Positions 26,467 to 32,978 of a DNA stretch of 32,978 nucleotides are shown one piece after another. The stretch spans positions 1-32,978 of the forward strand of contig JAQXNZ010000151.1 of assembly GCA_029098265.1 (NCBI GenBank). The letters run 5' to 3'. The stretch comes from Clostridia bacterium. Lineage in GTDB: Bacteria; Bacillota; Clostridia; Lachnospirales; Anaerotignaceae. How positions within the stretch are numbered: position 1 is the first letter of the stretch; each line of letters begins with the position of its first letter. The notes beneath the pieces are model-generated. The model saw only the letters and a program-made list of their open reading frames with translations, ran no database searches and had not been told where the DNA came from. A program made the translations under genes and the position numbers.

Positions 26467-26979
26467 TTATTTGAAAATAACAGCTGTATCAAAAGGTAAA
26501 GACTCCTCAACTACATTTCCGTCTGCGCCCGTATATGTAACATCGGCGCTGTAGCCCTCGAACATTGCCTTTATTTCATCATCTGTGGCGCCGTTTCTGC
26601 ATATAATATTCTCGCTCTTGAAGGTTGAGAATGTTTCCTCGGGGTCATTCTGGCTTGAGCCTGTTGCCGACCAGTGAATGCCTACGCCTGTTTCAGCCAT
26701 AATGTTTTTGAGTGCTGTCATCTTAACGGTTCTTTCTGTTCCGGGAACCATGTTCTCCATGTCTAACTCAATAGTAATCTTTGAGAAATCATCAATAACT
26801 GCGTCCACAGCTCCTTCGTCCTGCACATCGGCAAACTCGTCCTCAGTCAGAGGCTCAACCGTTATGGCAAGCGCCGCTGTGGGCTCTGCCGCAGTCTCCT
26901 CCTGCTTTGTTGATGAACAGCCGCTCATAAGCGCCGCCATGACTGTAACTGCTGTGATTACTTTTAAAAACTTCTTCAT
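26467..26979 (-). CDS. Hypothetical lipoprotein
   Basis: Lipobox ALMSGCSST; 170 aa. Confidence 0.7.
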   Translation of the reverse strand: MKKFLKVITAVTVMAALMSGCSSTKQEETAAEPTAALAITVEPLTEDEFADVQDEGAVDAVIDDFSKITIELDMENMVPGTERTVKMTALKNIMAETGVGIHWSATGSSQNDPEETFSTFKSENIICRNGATDDEIKAMFEGYSADVTYTGADGNVVEESLPFDTAVIFK

Positions 26980-26993
26980 TTGATTTGTCCTCC

Positions 26994-27950
26994 CTAAAAT
27001 TCTATTTTATTCAATATATTTTCTATTTGCTCAAGGTTCTCCGCATGGTTTATCCTATCCCTTATTACGGAGGCACCCTTAACGCCTTTTACATACCACG
27101 CCATGTGCGCCCTCATCTGCCTTACGCCTATATATTCCCCCTTATAGTCTATAAGCATCTTGGCATGTCTCAGCGCCATGTTTACCCTTTCCTCGGGCGA
27201 AGGCTTATCAAGCAGCTCTCCCGTTTGCAGATAGCGTATTGTTCTTTTGAATATCCACGGGTTTCCCTGGGCACCCCTTGCTATCATAACGGCGTCACAT
27301 CCCGTATAGTCCAGCATTCTTTCGGCATCCTCGGGACAGAATATATCTCCGTTGCCGATGACAGGTATGCTGACAGCCTTTTTAACGGCCTTTATTATGT
27401 CCCAGTCGGCTTTTCCGCTGTAATACTGTTCCCTTGTCCTGCCGTGGACAGCTACGGCGGCGGCTCCGTTGTATTCGGCTGTCTGTGCCATTTCAACGGC
27501 ATTGATATGACTGTCGTCAAAGCCCTTTCGTATCTTGACCGTTACGGGCTTGCTCTGACTGTCTGCCATTGACCTGATTATGCGTCCCGCCAGCTCCGGC
27601 GTTTTCATAAGGGCGCTGCCCTCGCCGTTTTTGACAACCTTGGGTACCGGACAGCCCATGTTTATATCCACAAAGGAGGCGTTTATCCCCTCTATTTTTT
27701 TCGCCATTGCTCCCATTATGTCGGGGTCAGAACCGAAAAGCTGTATGGATGCCGGCATTTCCTCCTCGCCTATGTCAAGCAGCTCCTTAGTATTTTCGTT
27801 GTCATAGTATATACCCTTGGCACTGACCATTTCGGAATATACCAGTCCGCAGCCCATTTCATGGCACAGGGTGCGGAAGGGTCTGTCGGTAATACCCGCC
27901 ATGGGCCCCAGAAATACATTGTTTTTCAGTTCTACATTGCCTATTCTCAC
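26994..27950 (-). CDS. dusB: tRNA-dihydrouridine synthase
   Basis: [58 protein letters not shown]. Confidence 0.93.
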   Translation of the reverse strand: MRIGNVELKNNVFLGPMAGITDRPFRTLCHEMGCGLVYSEMVSAKGIYYDNENTKELLDIGEEEMPASIQLFGSDPDIMGAMAKKIEGINASFVDINMGCPVPKVVKNGEGSALMKTPELAGRIIRSMADSQSKPVTVKIRKGFDDSHINAVEMAQTAEYNGAAAVAVHGRTREQYYSGKADWDIIKAVKKAVSIPVIGNGDIFCPEDAERMLDYTGCDAVMIARGAQGNPWIFKRTIRYLQTGELLDKPSPEERVNMALRHAKMLIDYKGEYIGVRQMRAHMAWYVKGVKGASVIRDRINHAENLEQIENILNKIEF

Positions 27951-28735
27951 TTTTTCTCAGCCTTTGTCTTTTTATTTTTTTCGTACACTATCCTCAGACC
28001 CTTCAGCGTAAGCAGAGGGTCGATGACATCAAAAAGCTTTTCGTTGCTTTCCATTGTCTTTGCCAGACCGCCCGTGGCTATTATCTTAAGGTCTGGCAGG
28101 TCAAGCTCCTTTTTGACCTGTTCTATTATATATTTTGTCTCGCCGATGTGTCCGTATACTATGCCTGCCTGGAGACTTCCTATGGTATTCTTTACAAGTA
28201 TAGACTTGGGTTTCTTTATTTCAACCTTGGGAAGCTGTGCCGTGCTTTCCACAAGGGCGTCAACGCATACCTGTATTCCCGGGGCGGTTATGCCCGTTAC
28301 AAACATGCCGTTCTCGTTTATTACATCGTAGGTGGTAGCCGTGCTGTAGTCGATTACCATTGCCGGGCCGCCGTATATCTCGTATGCCGCCACCAGCTTT
28401 ACTATTCGGTCGGAGCCCATTTCCTTGGGGTTGTCCATAAGCAGATTTACGCCTGTTTTCATTCCGGCGCCCACTATCATGGGCTGGATATGGAAATACT
28501 TCACAAGGCCGTGGGTCAGTGAGTACATTATATTAGGTACGACGGATGAAATGATTATTGCGTCTATTTCGGCTGCGTCAACCTCTGAATAGTCAAACAG
28601 CGAATGAATAAATATTCCTATTTCATCGGCCGTCTGATTGTTTGTTGTGGTCATTCTCCAGCTGGCCACAAGCCTCTTGCCTTTATATACGCCAAGCACC
28701 ATGTTGGTATTTCCGACGTCAATTACTAAAAGCAT
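27947..28735 (-). CDS. coaX: Type III pantothenate kinase
   Basis: [44 protein letters not shown]; 4-bp overlap with dusB. Confidence 0.94.
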   Translation of the reverse strand: MLLVIDVGNTNMVLGVYKGKRLVASWRMTTTNNQTADEIGIFIHSLFDYSEVDAAEIDAIIISSVVPNIMYSLTHGLVKYFHIQPMIVGAGMKTGVNLLMDNPKEMGSDRIVKLVAAYEIYGGPAMVIDYSTATTYDVINENGMFVTGITAPGIQVCVDALVESTAQLPKVEIKKPKSILVKNTIGSLQAGIVYGHIGETKYIIEQVKKELDLPDLKIIATGGLAKTMESNEKLFDVIDPLLTLKGLRIVYEKNKKTKAEKK

Positions 28736-28763
28736 GTCACACTCCCCTTTCGCTTATAATCTG

Positions 28764-29129
28764 CTACTCCTCGCCGCTTTCCTCTTTGAGAAGCTGTTCC
28801 CTTATTTTTTCGCCTTCATCTGTGTTATTAATAACATACCACAGCTTGAGTGCTTTTATCAATTCCTTCTTCTCGGATTTAAGGCTCTTTATTTCAAGCT
28901 CGGCTCCGATATCGTCAAAGTCGAAATCACCCTCGTTTTTTATTATCTCAAACTCCAGGTCTCCGCTTTCCTCAAAGGAAATAAGGAATGTACAGCCCAG
29001 CCTTTCCGCCATGATTATACATACGTTTCTTATCTCGTCCTTTATGGCCTGGGGCAGTCCGTTGAACTTCGGCTCAAAAAAGTATTTCTGTTTTTCTCTG
29101 GACGCTCCTGCCAGCACTGTTTTTTCCAT
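28764..29129 (-). CDS. Hypothetical protein, possibly DUF6145-like
   Basis: 121 aa acidic protein upstream of coaX with RBS; family recalled, not searched. Confidence 0.6.
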   Translation of the reverse strand: MEKTVLAGASREKQKYFFEPKFNGLPQAIKDEIRNVCIIMAERLGCTFLISFEESGDLEFEIIKNEGDFDFDDIGAELEIKSLKSEKKELIKALKLWYVINNTDEGEKIREQLLKEESGEE

Positions 29130-29272
29130 GCCGTTTCACCTCATTCCATAAAAAAGGCCACAGCCTGCGGCACTTTATGCAATATCTCTTATGGCCCAAT
29201 AAACACGGACGGCGCCGGGAACGGAAAGATTACCAAGCCCTTCCGTTCCTCGTCGACCTGTTTTACTGCTTA

Positions 29273-30217
29273 TCAGTCGCCCAGTGTGGCTACCATAACA
29301 GCCTTTATTGTATGCATACGGTTTTCAGCCTCGTCAAATACAACCGACATGGGGCCTTCGATTACTTCGTTTGTTACCTCATATCCTCTTACTGCGGGCA
29401 GACAGTGCATAAATACTGTGCTGTCCTTGCCTGTTGCGGCAAAAAGCTCCTCATTAACCTGATAGGGTCTGAGTACTGCTGCTCTTTCGGCAAGCTTTGC
29501 TTCCTCGCCCATTGAAGCCCATACGTCTGTGTAGATAACATCTGCATCCTTTACAGCGGCCTTGGGGTCATCGAATATTTCAATCTTTGCTCCGCTTTCC
29601 TTGGCATACTCTTTGCAGAGCTCCACAAGCTTTTCATCGGGCCAGAGCTCCTTGGGAGCGGCAATAACGAAGTCAACGCCCATTTTTGCCGAGCCTATCA
29701 TAAGGGCATTTGCCATGTTGTTTCTTCCGTCGCCGATGAATACAAATCTAAGACCTGCAATGCGTCCGAATTTTTCCTTCATAGTCATAAAGTCCGCAAG
29801 CACCTGTGTAGGGTGATCCTCATCTGTAAGGCCGTTCCATACGGGAACTCCGCTGTATTTAGCAAGCTTTTCAACAGTATCCTGTGAAAAACCTCTGAAT
29901 TCTATACCGTCAAACATTCTGCCCAGTACCCTTGCCGTATCCTCTACGGTCTCCTTGTGTCCGAGCTGAATATCGTTCTTGCCGAGATATTCGGGGTGAG
30001 CGCCCTCATCAATACAGCCGATTGTGAATGAACATCTTGTTCTTGTGGAAGGCTTCTCGAAAATAAGAGCCACGTTCTTATGCTCAAGATGTCTCTCAAA
30101 TATACCCTTTTTCTTTTTATCTTTAAGGTCGATTGCCAGGTCAATAAGATATTCAATTTCCTCTTTGCTGTAGTCCTTAAGTGTAAGGAAGCTTCTACCC
30201 TTTAAATTTACGCCCAT
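29273..30217 (-). CDS. argF: Ornithine carbamoyltransferase
   Basis: [37 protein letters not shown]. Confidence 0.95.
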   Translation of the reverse strand: MGVNLKGRSFLTLKDYSKEEIEYLIDLAIDLKDKKKKGIFERHLEHKNVALIFEKPSTRTRCSFTIGCIDEGAHPEYLGKNDIQLGHKETVEDTARVLGRMFDGIEFRGFSQDTVEKLAKYSGVPVWNGLTDEDHPTQVLADFMTMKEKFGRIAGLRFVFIGDGRNNMANALMIGSAKMGVDFVIAAPKELWPDEKLVELCKEYAKESGAKIEIFDDPKAAVKDADVIYTDVWASMGEEAKLAERAAVLRPYQVNEELFAATGKDSTVFMHCLPAVRGYEVTNEVIEGPMSVVFDEAENRMHTIKAVMVATLGD

Positions 30218-30299
30218 GATGTTTCCTCCTTATGTATAATGTAATGTAAATTAATGTGAATCCATGAGTTTTGAGTTAGATGTTTTTAAAGCAGAAAAG

Positions 30300-30326
30300 C
30301 GCAGGGTGAAGCAAATCCACCCTGCG
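30300..30326. terminator. Hairpin in argF/thioesterase intergenic region
   Basis: CGCAGGGTG-AAGCAAATC-CACCCTGCG. Confidence 0.6.
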
Positions 30327-30332
30327 TAATAC

Positions 30333-30527
30333 GTCAACAAAGTCGACTTAAGTCGAAAACAGGTTTTCGACTTGTTTTAAATTAAGGCATGAATGGCTAT
30401 TCCATCAGCCGTTGGCTTCGAAACACGCCATTCTCCTCGGTCGGGCAAAGCTCGACCTGCGGATTCCACTTGGAAAACTCTTCGTTTTCCAAACCTTTCC
30501 GCCAAAAGCAAGTCCGGCTACAGTCTG
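30333..30527 (-). repeat. Modular structured intergenic repeat, copy C
   Basis: Minus strand: CAGACTGTAG...GGCGGAAAGGTTTGGAAAACGAAGAGTTTTCCAAGTGGAATCCGC...TTCATGCCTTAATTTAAAACAAGTCGAAAACCTGTTTTCGACTTAAGTCGACTTTGTTGAC. Confidence 0.85.
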
Positions 30528-30594
30528 TCATGATAAAGTTCATTTATCCTATGCAGTCAGACTGACTCCTGTTTCAGCTTAAGCTCTGTGCATC

Positions 30595-30978
30595 TTAGAG
30601 GTTTCCGAAGAACTGCTCTTTGTTTACGATAGCTCTGCCGTGTTTGCCCTTGCAGATTTTGCCCTTTTCGTCGTATACTTTAACTTCGAATGTAAGAACC
30701 TTGCCCTTTTCAACCTTTGTAAGCTCAGCCTCAACTCTTACCTTCTGTCCAACGGGTGTAGGAGCCATATGAAGGAAATCAAATACTGCGCCTACTGTTT
30801 CAAATCCTTCGGGAAGGAAAGGCTTAACAGCCTCAAGGCAAGTCTGTTCGATCCATAAGATCATTGTAGGTGATGAAAGAACAGTAATGCCCTTGTTGCC
30901 CACTGCATCAGCTGTGTCCTTATACTCTACAACATACTCTTTTACGTTTTTAAGTCCTTCTTTGATACCAAAATCCAT
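30595..30978 (-). CDS. Hotdog-fold thioesterase (FlK-like)
   Basis: VLSSPTMILWIEQTCLEAVKPFLPEGFETVGAVFDFLHMAPTPVGQKVRVEAEL. Confidence 0.8.
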   Translation of the reverse strand: MDFGIKEGLKNVKEYVVEYKDTADAVGNKGITVLSSPTMILWIEQTCLEAVKPFLPEGFETVGAVFDFLHMAPTPVGQKVRVEAELTKVEKGKVLTFEVKVYDEKGKICKGKHGRAIVNKEQFFGNL

Positions 30979-31021
30979 TTTAAAACATCTCCCTCTTCTT
31001 CTTATAGTTTTTTATTACCCC

Positions 31022-31041
31022 CGGCGGAAGCAAATCCGCCG
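31022..31041 (-). terminator. Hairpin downstream of ftsH
   Basis: CGGCGGA-TTTGCT-TCCGCCG on minus strand; no strong T-tract. Confidence 0.55.
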
Positions 31042-31057
31042 TTAAAGCCTGTTTGAA

Positions 31058-32965
31058 TTATTCTTCCGTAACTGTCTCGGAGCCTTCTGCACCTTCGGCT
31101 TCTTCAGTCTCTGCCGTTGTCTCGGGCACAGCCTTTTTGAAAAGCGCTCTGAACTCGTCGCCTGTTATCTTTTCCTTCTCCATAAGGAGCTTAGCCGAAG
31201 CATGGAGAACGTCCATGTTCTCTGTTATAAGACGCTTTGCCTCGCTGTAGGAGAAGTTGATTATCTGCTTAACCTCTGCGTCAATTTCGTCAGCGGTGTT
31301 TTCGCTGTAGTTTCTTGTATGTCCGATATCTCTGCCGATAAATACCTCATCGCTTTCGTCGCCGTACTGAACGGGGCCGAATTTTTCGCTCATGCCGTAT
31401 TTCATTATCATGCTTCTTGCCATTGCCGTGGCTCTTTCGATATCGTTGCTTGCGCCTGTGGTAACATCCTTAAGCACAAGTTCCTCTGCGGCACGTCCGC
31501 CTAAGAAGCTGATTATCTCATCTTCCATTTCGCCCTTTGTGACATACATCTTATCCTCACCGGGAAGGGGCATTGTATAGCCGCCAGCCATACCCGTAGG
31601 TATAATGGATACGCTGTGTACGGGGTCGCACTTCTCAAGCACCTCAAAGAGGATAGCATGTCCCGACTCGTGGTAGGCCGTGATGAGCTTTTCCTTCTCG
31701 GATATTATCCTTGACTTCTTTTCGGTACCGATACCTACTTTTACGAAGGCCTTCTGTATTTCCTCCATGTCAATCTTTTTCTTGCCCGCCCTGGCCGTAA
31801 GGAGAGCCGCCTCGTTAAGGAGGTTCTCAAGGTCAGCACCTGTAAAACCGGAGGTTGTCTTTGCCACTATCTCAAAGTTTACGTCATCGGCAAAGGGTTT
31901 GCCCTTGGCGTGTACCTTAAGTATCGCTTCTCTGCCCTTTACATCGGGCTTGCCTACATATACCTGTCTGTCAAAACGTCCGGGACGGAGTATGGCGGGG
32001 TCAAGTATATCGGCTCTGTTGGTAGCCGCCATTACGATAACGCCCTCGTTGATGCCGAAGCCGTCCATCTCAACAAGCAGCTGGTTGAGTGTCTGTTCTC
32101 TTTCATCATGTCCGCCGCCAAGACCTGCGCCTCTGCGTCTGCCGACGGCATCTATTTCATCTATGAATACGATACAGGGTGAATTTTTCTTTGCCTGATC
32201 AAACAGGTCTCTTACTCTTGAAGCGCCGACGCCGACGAACATCTCAACGAAGTCCGAACCGGAAATGCTGAAGAAGGGAACTCCCGCTTCTCCCGCAACA
32301 GCCTTTGCCAGGAGAGTTTTACCTGTTCCCGGAGGGCCCACAAGAAGGACGCCCTTGGGGATTCTTGCGCCTAATTCCACATATCTTTTGGAGTCTCCGA
32401 GGAAATCAACAAGCTCCTGAAGCTCTCCCTTTTCCTCGTCAAGTCCCGCTACATCATTGAATGTAACCTTTTTGCTTTCGTCAACCGTCACCTTGGCGTT
32501 GCTCTTGCCGAAAGACATCATCTTTCCGCCGCCACCGCCCTGCATCTTCTGGAACATCACCATAAAGATGATAATGGCTATAACCATCATTATTATGGAC
32601 GGAAGTATCGTCATAAATATTCCCGTGCTGGGTATGGTCTTTGTAACCGTTTCTATCCTCTGGTCGGCTCCGCTTTCACGCATATAGTCCATGAGGGTAG
32701 AGGTTGACGGAATAACAACCTTTGCCATTTTCCCGTCCTTGAAGGTTACCGTAGCTGTGCCGTAGTTATCTACGTCGGTCTCCCTCTGAATGCTTATTGA
32801 TTTGATATCATCGCCGTCGATATCCTCCATAAGCTGACTGTAGGAATATTCAACAGTCTGGCTTGCGGTGCTGTTTCCGACAGAAGAGCCCGAAAAAGCC
32901 ATTACAGCGATAATAACAAAAAAGATTGCCACATAAAGCAGTATTCCCTGCCACTGTTTTTTCAA
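31058..32965 (-). CDS. ftsH: ATP-dependent zinc metalloprotease FtsH
   Basis: [26 protein letters not shown] region [25 protein letters not shown] zinc motif. Confidence 0.97.
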   Translation of the reverse strand: MKKQWQGILLYVAIFFVIIAVMAFSGSSVGNSTASQTVEYSYSQLMEDIDGDDIKSISIQRETDVDNYGTATVTFKDGKMAKVVIPSTSTLMDYMRESGADQRIETVTKTIPSTGIFMTILPSIIMMVIAIIIFMVMFQKMQGGGGGKMMSFGKSNAKVTVDESKKVTFNDVAGLDEEKGELQELVDFLGDSKRYVELGARIPKGVLLVGPPGTGKTLLAKAVAGEAGVPFFSISGSDFVEMFVGVGASRVRDLFDQAKKNSPCIVFIDEIDAVGRRRGAGLGGGHDEREQTLNQLLVEMDGFGINEGVIVMAATNRADILDPAILRPGRFDRQVYVGKPDVKGREAILKVHAKGKPFADDVNFEIVAKTTSGFTGADLENLLNEAALLTARAGKKKIDMEEIQKAFVKVGIGTEKKSRIISEKEKLITAYHESGHAILFEVLEKCDPVHSVSIIPTGMAGGYTMPLPGEDKMYVTKGEMEDEIISFLGGRAAEELVLKDVTTGASNDIERATAMARSMIMKYGMSEKFGPVQYGDESDEVFIGRDIGHTRNYSENTADEIDAEVKQIINFSYSEAKRLITENMDVLHASAKLLMEKEKITGDEFRALFKKAVPETTAETEEAEGAEGSETVTEE

Positions 32966-32978
32966 TTTACTACCTCCC

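Noticed and set aside
28638-29462. 274-aa ORF spanning antisense of coaX, DUF6145-like gene and argF
   Set aside because: Crosses three supported genes on the opposite strand; hydrophobic/Cys/Ser-rich translation typical of antisense.
9150-30527. CRISPR array as explanation for the repeats
   Set aside because: Copies are dispersed by up to 20 kb, long, internally palindromic and not regularly spaced; no cas genes present.
31680-32198. 172-aa ORF antisense to ftsH
   Set aside because: Shadow ORF of the highly conserved FtsH ATPase domain.

Overview
The window looks like a clostridial (low-GC Firmicute) chromosome segment with no rRNA, tRNA, CRISPR array or transposase that I can see. Recognisable content on the left half: truncated metH (B12-dependent methionine synthase), metY, larE, an NSS-type Na+ symporter (minus strand), a TrpX-like ABC transporter operon, an E2-like acyltransferase, an acetyl-CoA hydrolase/transferase-family CoA-transferase, an MFS transporter, and a TPP-riboswitch-controlled thiM-thiE operon. 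The right half is almost entirely minus strand: spoIID, a membrane protein, a radical SAM protein, two SLH-domain surface proteins, an archaeal/plant-type D-aminoacyl-tRNA deacylase (DTD2/GEK1-like), an EamA transporter, a CaCA cation antiporter behind a yybP-ykoY (Mn2+) type riboswitch, dusB-coaX, argF, a FlK-like thioesterase and ftsH. The strongest unexplained signal is non-coding: a modular, densely palindromic repeat family present three times (about 9150-9304, 10316-10669, 30333-30527). It shares a 5' hairpin module and a nearly invariant 3' module ending AAGTCGAAAACCTGTTTTCGACTT, while the middle differs in every copy. One middle folds on paper into a 7-bp-closed, three-armed cloverleaf. 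Other points of interest are an out-of-frame upstream ORF overlapping the metY start, a 104-bp perfect direct repeat next to the symporter stop codon, and an E2-like protein whose catalytic His appears replaced. No searches or folding programs were run; family calls come from motif recognition.
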